From Pseudomonas salomonii (lineage in GTDB: Bacteria; Pseudomonadota; Gammaproteobacteria; Pseudomonadales; Pseudomonadaceae): 64,000 bases of DNA. The DNA lies in assembly GCF_900107155.1 (NCBI RefSeq), contig NZ_FNOX01000009.1, forward strand, positions 87,167 to 151,166, given 5' to 3'. The notes under the pieces are model-generated. The model did not search any database and had not been told where the DNA came from. It was given only the letters and a program-made list of their open reading frames with translations. This document shows, in pieces, positions 44,806-53,090 of this stretch; positions within the stretch are counted from its first letter, which is position 1, and each line of letters starts with the position of its first letter. The translations under genes and the position numbers were made by a program.

Positions 44806-45375
44806 TCAGAGTTTCCACGCTACCTTGAGTCCTTCGTAGATCGCCTCTTCGGCGGTGCGCGGCGCCAGGCAGTCGCCGATGCGATCAAACGGCACCAGCC
44901 CCGCAAGCTCCGCGCCCAGGGTGTCCACCGGCTGATGGCCCAGGCACAACATCAGGCCGTCGATATTCTCCAGCAGCATCGGTTCGCCAACTGCGCCAAC
45001 AACACCTGCCCGCCCAGCTGTGCGCTGGCCTCAAACAGGGTGACGTCATGGCCGCGCTGGGCGGCCACGGCGGCGGCTTTCATCCCTGCCGGGCCACCGC
45101 CGACCACCATGATACGGCGGCGCTTCAACGTCGGTTGCAGGTGGCCAAACTGCAGCTCGCGCCCGGTATTCGGGTGCTGGATACAGGCGATTGGCAACCC
45201 CTTGTGAAAGTGACCGATACAGGCCTGATTGCAAGCGATGCACGCGCACACATCCTCGGCGCGCGCACGGTGATAGGCGATCAACTGCGCATTGACCCGG
45301 TTATCCGTCGGCATCGAAGTGTCATGCCCGCTGGACATGATGCGGTTCTTCAGGCGCGTTGCTGCGGATGCTGGA
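44806..45375 (-). pseudogene. remnant of a 2,4-dienoyl-CoA-reductase-like NADH:flavin oxidoreductase
   Basis: Three disconnected pieces of one gene, in order on the minus strand. First, the barrel N-terminus (LKNRIMSSGHDTSMPTDN). Next, the iron-sulfur/FAD region (CACIACNQACIGHFHKG, then VVGGGPAGMKAAA). Last, after a frame change, the C-terminus (LMLCLGHQPVDTLGAELAG ... EGLKVAWKL, stop at 44808-44806). Most of the TIM barrel and the NAD domain are deleted. The remaining long ORF spanning 44952-45527 is not a functional enzyme. Confidence 0.82.
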
Positions 45376-45444
45376 TCGGGTGTCGCCCGGTTACCGTGAC
45401 TGAGGTAGAGTCGTTCCGCCGACTCAACCGAAGGACACCGCCCC

Positions 45445-46083
45445 ATGACCCAGGAATCGCGTTTCTCCCGCATGGAGCCGCAATTGCGCAAGGCCAACCT
45501 GGTCCAGGCGACGCTCACGTGCCTCAAGCGTGACGGTTTTCAGGGCGCTTCGATCCGCAAGATCAGCGCCGAGGCCGGGGTGTCGGTCGGGCTGATCAGC
45601 CATCACTATTCGGGCAAGGATGAGCTGGTGGCCGAGGCCTATCGCACCATCACCGCCCAAGTCATGAGCCTGTTGCGCGAGACCATGGCCAAGGCGCCGC
45701 CGCAGCCGCGTGAGCGTTTGTCGGCGCTGTTTCGTGGCTCCTTTTCGGCTGAACTGCTCGACCCGCAATTGCTGGATGCCTGGCTGGTGTTCTGGGGCGC
45801 GGTCAAGACCGCGCCGGCGATCAACCAGGCCCACGAGCATTCCTATGGCGAGTACCGCACCATTATGCGTTCGGCGTTGGCGGACATGGCCAAAGAGGAA
45901 GGCTGGGAGCAATTCGATGCTGATTTGGCCGCCATCGGCTTGAGCGCGTTGCTTGATGGGTTGTGGCTGGAGTCGGGGCTCAACCCCGGCACGTTCACGC
46001 CGCAGCAGGGCATCCAGATCTGCGAAGCCTGGGTCGACGGCCTGCAAGGCGGCGGTCGCGCGCGCTACCAGCTCAAAGCCTGA
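45445..46083 (+). CDS. TetR-family regulator (BetI-like)
   Basis: A 212-residue TetR regulator. N-terminal HTH (KANLVQATLTCLKRDGFQGASIRKISAEAGVSVGLISHHY) and a helical ligand domain with the BetI-like DGLWLESGLNPG segment. ATG start. Followed by a strong terminator, so transcribed separately from the catabolic genes it precedes; it may regulate them. Confidence 0.88.
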   Translation: MTQESRFSRMEPQLRKANLVQATLTCLKRDGFQGASIRKISAEAGVSVGLISHHYSGKDELVAEAYRTITAQVMSLLRETMAKAPPQPRERLSALFRGSFSAELLDPQLLDAWLVFWGAVKTAPAINQAHEHSYGEYRTIMRSALADMAKEEGWEQFDADLAAIGLSALLDGLWLESGLNPGTFTPQQGIQICEAWVDGLQGGGRARYQLKA

Positions 46084-46102
46084 ACCTTCCCTTCAGCGCC
46101 TG

Positions 46103-46127
46103 AACGCTCTTTTCGAGCGTTTTTTTT
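46103..46127 (+). terminator. rho-independent terminator after the TetR gene
   Basis: Stem AACGCTC / GAGCGTT with a TTTTC loop, followed by a run of eight T. Confidence 0.85.
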
Positions 46128-46233
46128 CGCCCTGAAAATATTTGCAGTTTGCCGATTGCCTCCTTGCTGAACACTCGTTTAGTATCTCGCCATGTCGCAC
46201 CCCTCACGCCAATTAAAATAATTCGAGGAAGCC

Positions 46234-47025
46234 ATGACTACCGATTCGCCCGTGCTCACTCTGGTGCAAGCTGGCGTTGCCTGGATCACGCTCAACCGTG
46301 GCCCGCAGCGCAATGCACTCGACATCCCGACGCTTAAGCACCTGCATGCCGTGCTCGAAGCGTTCAACACCGACCCCAGTGTGCGCGTGGTGGTGCTTAC
46401 CGGCAGCGGCCGCAGTTTTTGCGCCGGTGCCGACCTGGCTGAGTGGGCCGACGCCGAGTCCTGTGGCGCCCTGGAAACCTACGGCTGGACCGAAACCGCT
46501 CACGCCCTGATGAACCGCCTGCACACCCTCGACAAACCTACGCTTGCTGCGATCAACGGCACTGCCGTCGGCGCCGGCATGGACCTGAGCCTGTGCTGCG
46601 ACCTGCGTATCGCCGCCCAATCGGCGCGCTTCAAGGCCGGCTACACCCGCATGGCGTATTCGCCGGACGCTGGCGCCAGCTGGCACTTGCCACGCCTGAT
46701 CGGCAGCGAGCAAGCCAAGCGCCTGCTGTTTCTCGATGAGCTGTGGAGCGCCGAGCGCGCACTGGCCGCCGGGCTGGTGGGCGAAGTGGTCGCCGATGAG
46801 CAACTGCACGCTCACACGGGCGAGCTGGCCACGCGCCTGGCCAACGGCCCCACCTTCGCCTTCGCCCAGACCAAAACCCTGATCCGCGAAGGCGCCGGGC
46901 GTAGCCTGCCTGAACAGCTTGAGGCCGAACGGGCCGCCGGGCTGTTGTGCGGGCGCAGCGACGACGGCGCCGAAGCGCTGCGTGCCTCGATGGAAAAACG
47001 CCTGCCGGTTTTCTCCGGTCGCTAA
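46234..47025 (+). CDS. enoyl-CoA hydratase/isomerase-family protein
   Basis: A 263-residue crotonase-fold enzyme. The two oxyanion-hole segments are visible (GSGRSFCAGADLAEW and GTAVGAGMDLSLCCDLRIA). First gene of a plus-strand catabolic operon with an acyl-CoA dehydrogenase, an ADP-forming acyl-CoA ligase and a ThDP decarboxylase. Start ATG at 46234 with GAGGAAG upstream. Confidence 0.9.
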   Translation: MTTDSPVLTLVQAGVAWITLNRGPQRNALDIPTLKHLHAVLEAFNTDPSVRVVVLTGSGRSFCAGADLAEWADAESCGALETYGWTETAHALMNRLHTLDKPTLAAINGTAVGAGMDLSLCCDLRIAAQSARFKAGYTRMAYSPDAGASWHLPRLIGSEQAKRLLFLDELWSAERALAAGLVGEVVADEQLHAHTGELATRLANGPTFAFAQTKTLIREGAGRSLPEQLEAERAAGLLCGRSDDGAEALRASMEKRLPVFSGR

Positions 47026-47056
47026 GCCCACACAGGAAGCACACACAGGTAGCGCC

Positions 47057-48217
47057 ATGAATTTCCAACTCAGCCAAGAACAAGACATGTTGGTGGACGC
47101 GGTACGCAGCTTTGTTGCCAAGGAATTGTTGCCCCATGAGGACGCGGTGGACCGCGCCGACGCGGTGTCGCCCGAGCTGGCCGCGCAGATTCGCGACAAG
47201 GCTGTCGCTGCCGGTTTCTACGCCTTCAACATGCCCGAAGAGGTGGGCGGTGGTGGCCTGGATTACCTGTCCCAGGCGTTGATCGAGCGTGAGTTGTCCA
47301 AGGTCTCGTGGGCGCTGCATGTGTTTGTCGCGCGCCCGTCAAAGATCCTGATGGCCTGCACCGGCGCGCAGGTCGAGGACTACCTGTTGCCGTGCGTGCA
47401 AGGCAAGAAAATCGACTGCTTTGCGCTGACCGAACCCGGCGCCGGCTCCGACGCCAACGCGATCAAGACCCGCGCCGTGCGCAACGGCGATGACTTTGTG
47501 ATCAACGGCAGCAAGCACTTCATCAGCCACGCCGGCCACGCCGATTTTGCCATCGTGTTTGCCGTGACCGACACCTACGAACACAACGGCCGACAGCGCA
47601 ATGCGGTGACGTCATTTCTGGTCGATCGCGATACGCCCGGCTTGACCATCCGCCGCGGTCCCAAGTGTGTGAGTAACCGTGGTTATCACACCTATGAAAT
47701 GTTCTTCGACGACTGCCGTGTGCCCGCCTCCAAAGTGCTCGGCGAGGTCGGTAAGGGTTGGGAAGTGGCCAATGCCTGGCTCACCGCCGGGCGCGTGATG
47801 GTGGCTGCCAACTGTGTCGGCCAGGCCCAGCGTGCGCTGGAGGTGTCGCTGCAATGGGCGGCGGACCGCAAGCAGTTCGGCCAGCCCATCGGCACCTACC
47901 AGGGCGTGAGTTTCAAGCTGGCCGACATGGCCACGCAGATTCGCGCCGCCGAGCTTCTGACCCTGCACACCGCCTGGAAGATGGACCAGGGCAGCATGAC
48001 CGATGGCGAGGCCGGCATGGCCAAGCTGTTTGCCAGTGAAACCCTGGGCAAGGTGGCCGATGAAGCCGTGCAGATTTTCGGCGGCATGGGCTTGATGGAC
48101 GAAGGGCCGGTGGAGCGTATCTGGCGTAACGCGCGGATCGAACGGATCTGGGAAGGCACGTCGGAAATCCAGCGGCACATTATTGCCCGTGAACTGTTGC
48201 GGCCGTTGTTGCGCTGA
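47057..48217 (+). CDS. acyl-CoA dehydrogenase
   Basis: A 386-residue FAD enzyme. Signatures: CFALTEPGAGSDANAIKTRAV (substrate/FAD loop), QIFGGMGLMDEGPVERIWRNARI, and WEGTSEIQRHI containing the probable catalytic Glu. Introduces a 2,3 double bond in an acyl-CoA which the neighbouring hydratase can then hydrate. The ATG at 47057 is 31 bases after the hydratase gene; the longer frame from 46919 overlaps that gene and is rejected. Confidence 0.93.
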   Translation: MNFQLSQEQDMLVDAVRSFVAKELLPHEDAVDRADAVSPELAAQIRDKAVAAGFYAFNMPEEVGGGGLDYLSQALIERELSKVSWALHVFVARPSKILMACTGAQVEDYLLPCVQGKKIDCFALTEPGAGSDANAIKTRAVRNGDDFVINGSKHFISHAGHADFAIVFAVTDTYEHNGRQRNAVTSFLVDRDTPGLTIRRGPKCVSNRGYHTYEMFFDDCRVPASKVLGEVGKGWEVANAWLTAGRVMVAANCVGQAQRALEVSLQWAADRKQFGQPIGTYQGVSFKLADMATQIRAAELLTLHTAWKMDQGSMTDGEAGMAKLFASETLGKVADEAVQIFGGMGLMDEGPVERIWRNARIERIWEGTSEIQRHIIARELLRPLLR

Positions 48218-48235
48218 TCGGCGCGGAGAACGCTT

Positions 48236-50344
48236 ATGTCCCAGGCTATTGGCGACAACCTCAAGCGCCTGCTGGCGCCCCGGCACCTGGCTTTTGTCGG
48301 CGGGCGCAGCATGGCCCGCGCCCTCAAGCGCTGCGCCGACGGCGGTTTTACCGGGCCGATGTGGCTGGTCAACCCGCAGCATGACCGCCTCGACGGCATC
48401 CCGTGTGTGCGTCGGGTCGCCGATTTGCCTTACGGCCCGGATGCGGTGTTTATCGCGACTAACCGTGAGCTGACCTTGGCCTGCGTCGCCGAACTCGCCG
48501 CCATCGGCACTGGCGGCGCCGTTTGTTACGCCTCCGGGTTTGCTGAAACGGGCGCCGATGGTGCGGCCTTGCAACAGCAGCTGGTTTCTGCGGCGGGCGA
48601 CATGGCCTTGCTCGGCCCCAACTGTTACGGCCTGCTGGACTACTTGCACAGCGCCGCGCTGTGGCCGGTGGCCCACGGCGGCAAGGCGGTAGAGAAGGGC
48701 GTAGCGGTGCTCACCCAAAGCGGCAACTTCGCCTACAACCTGTCGATGAGCGACCGCTCGCTGCCCATTGCGTATATGGCGTCGGTCGGCAACCAGGCAC
48801 AGTTGGGGGTTGCCGAGTTGATGGACGTGCTGCTCGATGAGCCGCGCGTGACCGCCATCGGCCTGCACCTGGAAGGCTTGAAGAATGTGCCGGGGTTTGC
48901 CCGCGCGGCGCACAAGGCGCTGGAAAAAGGCATCCCGATTATCGCGCTGAAAACCGGTGTGTCGCAGATCGGCGCCGAGTTGGCCTTGAGTCATACCAGT
49001 TCGCTGTCTGGCTCCGATGCGCTGTACGACAGCCTGTTTGCGCGCCTTGGCGTGATCCGCGTGAGTGGGCCGGTGAGTTTTGTCGAAACCTTGAAAGCCG
49101 CGGCTTGCGGCAATCTGCCGGCCGGTAATTGCCTGATCGCACTGGCCTGTTCCGGTGGCGACGCGGGGCTGATTGCCGACTACGCCGAGCGCAACCAACT
49201 GGCCTTGCCAAAACTCGACCAAGGCCAGCGCGCCGAGCTGGCGCAGGTGCTGCCCAGCTACGCCAACCTGGTCAACCCATTGGACTTCACCACCGCCATC
49301 TGGGGCGACCGCGCAGCGCTCGAATGCATGCTCGAGACGGCCCTGCGCACCGACGCCGATGCGGCGATGCTGGTGCTGGATTACCCGGCCGAATTCACCG
49401 GCGAGCGTAAGGAATGCGACCTGTTGCTGGAGTTGTTTTGCGCCGCGCTCAACCGCCATGGCAAAACCGGTTTTGTCACCTCGGCCTTTCCCGAATTACT
49501 GCCCGCCCATGCCCGCGAACGCCTGCATGCCCACGGCATTGCCGCGCTGCAAGGCGTGGAAGATGCACTCGCCGCCTGGGGGCGGATTGCCGATTATCAA
49601 AACCATCGTCGTGTGTTGCTCGAGCGCGGCGAGTCGATCCTTGCCCCGCTGTGCCCGCAGCCGCTTGCGGGCCAAGGCCTGGCGCTGGATGAATGGGTGT
49701 CCAAACAGGCCTTGCGCGCCTTTGGCTTGAGCACGCCTGCGGCGGTGCTGAGCACGCCAGGGCGCGCCATCGCCGACGCCAAACTGTTGGGCTACCCGTT
49801 GGTGCTCAAGGCCGTCAGCACCGACCTGCCGCACAAAACCGAAGCCGGGGCCGTCGCGCTGAACCTGCAGGATGGTTTTGCCCTGACCGCCGCGCTTGTG
49901 CAAATGCGCGGGCAGATTGCCGCCTATGCGCCGGGCGTGGTCTTCGACCAACTGCTGCTGGAGGCCATGGCTACCCAGCCCTTGGCCGAGTTGATCGTGG
50001 GCATCAAGCGCGAAAATAACTTTGGCCTGGCCTTGGTGATTGGCGCCGGTGGCGTCCTGGTGGAGTTGCTCAAAGACAGCCGCAGCCTGCTGCTGCCGAC
50101 CACCGATGAGGCGATTCGCAACGCCGTGCTCAGCCTGCGCAGCGCGGCCTTGCTGCAAGGTTTTCGCGGGCGTGAAGTGGCGGATATGGATGCGTTGGTG
50201 GCGGCCATTCGCGCGGTGGCCGACTACGCCTGCGCCAACGCCGGGCAGTTGCTGGAGCTGGATGTGAACCCATTGTTGGTCAATGCCCACGGCACGCTGG
50301 CGGTGGATGCGTTGATTCGCCTAGGAGATGAACATGCAAGATAA
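48236..50344 (+). CDS. acetate-CoA ligase (ADP-forming)-family acyl-CoA synthetase
   Basis: A 702-residue NDP-forming acyl-CoA synthetase. N-terminal CoA-binding domain (LAPRHLAFVGG), succinyl-CoA-ligase-like domains (GPNCYGLLDYL, TQSGNFAYNLSM, LSHTSSLSGSDALYD containing the phospho-His candidate) and a C-terminal ATP-grasp domain (LGYPLVLKAVSTDLPHKTEAGAV). Activates or releases a carboxylate in the same pathway. Stop overlaps the next start by 11 bases. Confidence 0.9.
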   Translation: MSQAIGDNLKRLLAPRHLAFVGGRSMARALKRCADGGFTGPMWLVNPQHDRLDGIPCVRRVADLPYGPDAVFIATNRELTLACVAELAAIGTGGAVCYASGFAETGADGAALQQQLVSAAGDMALLGPNCYGLLDYLHSAALWPVAHGGKAVEKGVAVLTQSGNFAYNLSMSDRSLPIAYMASVGNQAQLGVAELMDVLLDEPRVTAIGLHLEGLKNVPGFARAAHKALEKGIPIIALKTGVSQIGAELALSHTSSLSGSDALYDSLFARLGVIRVSGPVSFVETLKAAACGNLPAGNCLIALACSGGDAGLIADYAERNQLALPKLDQGQRAELAQVLPSYANLVNPLDFTTAIWGDRAALECMLETALRTDADAAMLVLDYPAEFTGERKECDLLLELFCAALNRHGKTGFVTSAFPELLPAHARERLHAHGIAALQGVEDALAAWGRIADYQNHRRVLLERGESILAPLCPQPLAGQGLALDEWVSKQALRAFGLSTPAAVLSTPGRAIADAKLLGYPLVLKAVSTDLPHKTEAGAVALNLQDGFALTAALVQMRGQIAAYAPGVVFDQLLLEAMATQPLAELIVGIKRENNFGLALVIGAGGVLVELLKDSRSLLLPTTDEAIRNAVLSLRSAALLQGFRGREVADMDALVAAIRAVADYACANAGQLLELDVNPLLVNAHGTLAVDALIRLGDEHAR

Positions 50345-51941
50345 GACCCTGACCGGCGGCCAGGCGCTGGTGCGCTTGCTGGCCCATTATGGCGTCGACA
50401 CGGTGTTCGGCATTCCGGGCGTGCACACCCTGGAACTGTATCGAGGCTTGCCCGGCAGCGGCATTCGCCACGTGCTGACACGCCACGAGCAGGGCGCCGG
50501 TTTTATGGCCGACGGCTATGCGCGGGTCAGCGGCAAACCGGGCGTGTGTTTTGTAATCACCGGGCCCGGCGTCACCAATGCCGCTACAGCGATTGGCCAG
50601 GCCTATGCCGACTCGGTCCCGATGCTGGTGATCTCCAGCGTCAATCACACCGCCAGCCTCGGCAAAGGCTGGGGCAGCCTGCACGAAACCCAGGACCAGC
50701 GCGCCATCACCGCGCCGATCACCGCGTTTTCGGCGGTGGCCTTGAGTGCCGAGGATTTGCCCGAATTGATCGCCCGCGCCTATGCGGTGTTCGACAGCGA
50801 GCGCCCACGGCCGGTGCATATTTCGGTGCCGTTGGATGTGCTGGCAGCGCCGATCAGGCGCGACTGGAGCCATGAAGTCGTGCGGCGTCCGGGGCGCGGC
50901 CTGCCACCCGCTGACGCGCTGGAGCAGGCCGTGGCCAAGCTCGCGGCGGCGCGGTGCCCCATGATCATTGCCGGTGGCGGCGCGCTGGCGGCGGGTGAGG
51001 CCTTGCAGCGTTTGAGCACACTGTTGGCCGCGCCGTTTTTCAGCAGTGTGGCCGGCAAGGGCTTACTGCCGGTGAATGACCCGTTGAATGCCGGCGCCAC
51101 CCTGTGTGTGGAACCCGGCTGGCAGCTTATCAGCGAGGCGGATGTGGTGTTGGCCGTGGGCACGGAAATGGCCGACACCGATTACTGGCGCGAACGCTTG
51201 CCCATCACCGGCGAACTGCTGCGCATCGATATCGACCCGCGCAAGTTCAACGATTTCTACCCCTGCGCCGTGGCGCTCAAAGGCGATGCCCAACAGACCT
51301 TGCTGGCCTTGCTCGAACGTCTGCCGCCGGCACCGCGAAATACCGATGCGGCACGCCAACAGGTCGCGAGATTACTTGAGGCGGTGGAGTTGGGGCACGG
51401 CCCTTTGCAGTCCATTCACCAGGCCATTTTTGACCGCATCGAGGCGGAGCTGCCCGCTAACGCCTTTATCAGCAGCGACATGACCCAGTTGGCCTACACC
51501 GGCAACTATGCCTACCGCAGCCGCGCCCCGCGCAGTTGGCTGCACCCCACCGGCTACGGCACCTTGGGCTATGGCTTGCCCGCCGGCATTGGCGCCAAGT
51601 TCGGCGCGCCGCTGCGTCCGGGCCTGGTGCTGGTGGGCGATGGCGGCTTTCTCTACACCGCCCAAGAGTTGGCCACGGCTGTCGAGGAGCTGAACAGCCC
51701 GCTGGTGATACTGCTGTGGAACAACGACGCCCTCGGTCAGATCCGCGATGACATGCTCAGCCTGGATATCGAGCCCATCGGCGTGCTGCCACGTAACCCG
51801 GACTTTGCGCTGTTCGCCCAGGCGTTCGGCTGCACCGTGAACCAACCCAAGAGTCTGGATGAGTTGCAGACGGACTTGCGCAACGGTTTCAAACGCAATG
51901 GCGTGACCTTGATCGAGCTCAAACATGCCTGTGCCTGTTGA
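50334..51941 (+). CDS. ThDP-dependent decarboxylase, AruI-like (5-guanidino-2-oxopentanoate decarboxylase)
   Basis: A 535-residue member of the acetolactate-synthase-like family. Catalytic Glu in RHEQGAGFMADGYARVSG; the ThDP motif is GDGGFLYTAQEL ... WNND. Pseudomonas proteins of this type are usually annotated as 2-ketoarginine decarboxylases, but here the partners are acyl-CoA enzymes, so the substrate may be another 2-oxoacid. The ATG at 50334 is better spaced from AGGAG than the ATG at 50328. Confidence 0.85.
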   Translation: MQDKTLTGGQALVRLLAHYGVDTVFGIPGVHTLELYRGLPGSGIRHVLTRHEQGAGFMADGYARVSGKPGVCFVITGPGVTNAATAIGQAYADSVPMLVISSVNHTASLGKGWGSLHETQDQRAITAPITAFSAVALSAEDLPELIARAYAVFDSERPRPVHISVPLDVLAAPIRRDWSHEVVRRPGRGLPPADALEQAVAKLAAARCPMIIAGGGALAAGEALQRLSTLLAAPFFSSVAGKGLLPVNDPLNAGATLCVEPGWQLISEADVVLAVGTEMADTDYWRERLPITGELLRIDIDPRKFNDFYPCAVALKGDAQQTLLALLERLPPAPRNTDAARQQVARLLEAVELGHGPLQSIHQAIFDRIEAELPANAFISSDMTQLAYTGNYAYRSRAPRSWLHPTGYGTLGYGLPAGIGAKFGAPLRPGLVLVGDGGFLYTAQELATAVEELNSPLVILLWNNDALGQIRDDMLSLDIEPIGVLPRNPDFALFAQAFGCTVNQPKSLDELQTDLRNGFKRNGVTLIELKHACAC

Positions 51942-51960
51942 CCTTTACAGGAGCAAGACC

Positions 51961-52257
51961 ATGAGCGAAAACAACAACAAAATGACTCAAGCAATGCACC
52001 GACGGGACTTCCTCAAACACAGCGCCTCTTCGGCCAAGCCGACACCCAAACCCGGCGGCTTACTGCGCCTGGGCCTGGCCTATGCCGATGAGGTGCTGGT
52101 GATGCAACGGGGCAGGGTGGTGGACCAAGGCCGCCGCAGCGCGATTTTTACCCCGCCGTACCAGGCTTACACCGACCTGTTGTTTTCATCGGAGCCGGAA
52201 ATGGATCCGGACTGGCTCGACCATTTGCTGGCCCAACGGGCGGCGTCCACTGTTTAA
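51961..52257 (+). pseudogene. chimeric ORF: substrate-binding-protein N-terminus joined to ABC-ATPase C-terminus (deletion scar)
   Basis: 98 codons with a good ribosome site (AGGAGCAAGACC). Residues 1-40 look like the start of a peptide-type solute-binding protein: twin-arginine-like MHRRDFLKHSASS, then PKPGGLLRLGLA, with the hydrophobic core of the signal missing. From about residue 41 the sequence is the C-terminus of an oligopeptide ABC ATPase (ADEVLVMQRGRVVDQGRR, then PYQAYTDLLFSSEPEMDPDWL). The binding protein, two permeases and most of the ATPase appear to have been removed in one in-frame deletion. Unlikely to be functional. Confidence 0.8.
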
Positions 52258-52266
52258 GGAATGCAC

Positions 52267-52968
52267 ATGAAGGTGTTGATTGTTCACGCTCACCCTGAGC
52301 CGCAGTCGTTTACCGCGGCGCTGCGCGATCAGGCGCTCGGCACGTTGCAACGCCAGGGCCACGAAGTGCAGGTCAGCGACCTGTACGCCATGCAGTGGAA
52401 CCCGGTGGCATCGGCCGCCGACTTTTCCACGCGGGAGAATCCGGATTATCTGGTGTATGCCCTGGAGCAGCGCCTGGGCGTTAAACATCAGTCGATTGCG
52501 GCGGACATCCAGGGCGAACTGGACAAGCTGCTGTGGGCCGACCTGCTGATCCTCAACTTCCCGATCTTCTGGTTCTCGGCACCGGCCATGCTCAAGGGCT
52601 GGATCGACCGCGTGCTGGTGTCCGGCGTGTGTTACGGCGGCAAGCGTTTTTACGATCAGGGCGGGCTGGCGGGCAAGCGCGCGCTGGTCACCGTGACCTT
52701 GGGCGGGCGCGAGCATATGTTTGGTGAGGGTGCGATTCACGGGCCGTTGGAGGAGATGCTGCGCCCGATTCTGCGCGGCACTTTGGCGTATGTCGGGTAT
52801 GACGTGCTGGCGCCGTTTGTGGCCTGGCATGTGCCGTATATCAGTGCCGAGGCGCGGCAGGATTTTTTGCTGGGATATGAGCAACGGCTGCAAGGGCTGG
52901 CGGATGAGCAGCCCTTGGTGTTTCCGAAGCTGGCGCAGTTTGATGAGGCGTTGTATCCACTCTCTTGA
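52267..52968 (+). CDS. NAD(P)H dehydrogenase (quinone)-like flavoprotein
   Basis: A 233-residue flavodoxin-fold oxidoreductase of the NQO1/YwrO/KefF type: MKVLIVHAHPEPQSF at the N-terminus, LLILNFPIFWFSAPAMLKGWIDRV in the FMN site, and a GG-x-REHMFGEG loop. The ATG at 52267 is correctly spaced from AAGGA at 52256-52260; an ATG at 52261 would abut the ribosome site. Last gene of the catabolic operon; convergent with the DAHP synthase. Confidence 0.9.
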   Translation: MKVLIVHAHPEPQSFTAALRDQALGTLQRQGHEVQVSDLYAMQWNPVASAADFSTRENPDYLVYALEQRLGVKHQSIAADIQGELDKLLWADLLILNFPIFWFSAPAMLKGWIDRVLVSGVCYGGKRFYDQGGLAGKRALVTVTLGGREHMFGEGAIHGPLEEMLRPILRGTLAYVGYDVLAPFVAWHVPYISAEARQDFLLGYEQRLQGLADEQPLVFPKLAQFDEALYPLS

Positions 52969-52985
52969 GGCTGGCACAGTCCAAA

Positions 52986-53074
52986 TGTGGGAGCGGGCTT
53001 GCTCGCGAAAGCGGTGGGTCAGTCAGAAAACCTGGTACTGACAGACCGCATTCGCGAGCAAGCCCGCTCCCACA
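52986..53074. repeat. REPIN, GCGGGCTTGCTCGCGAA type
   Basis: Near-perfect arms TGTGGGAGCGGGCTTGCTCG and complement, with inner GCGGTGGGTCAGT ... ACTGACAGACCGC also partly pairing. Lies between convergent genes. Same class as the element at 15176-15264. Confidence 0.88.
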
Positions 53075-53090
53075 TTTTGATCTGCATGGA

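Noticed and set aside
47612..49459. 615-codon minus-strand ORF opposite the acyl-CoA dehydrogenase and ligase genes
   Set aside because: Low-complexity His/Arg/Gln-rich translation spanning two well-supported genes on the other strand.
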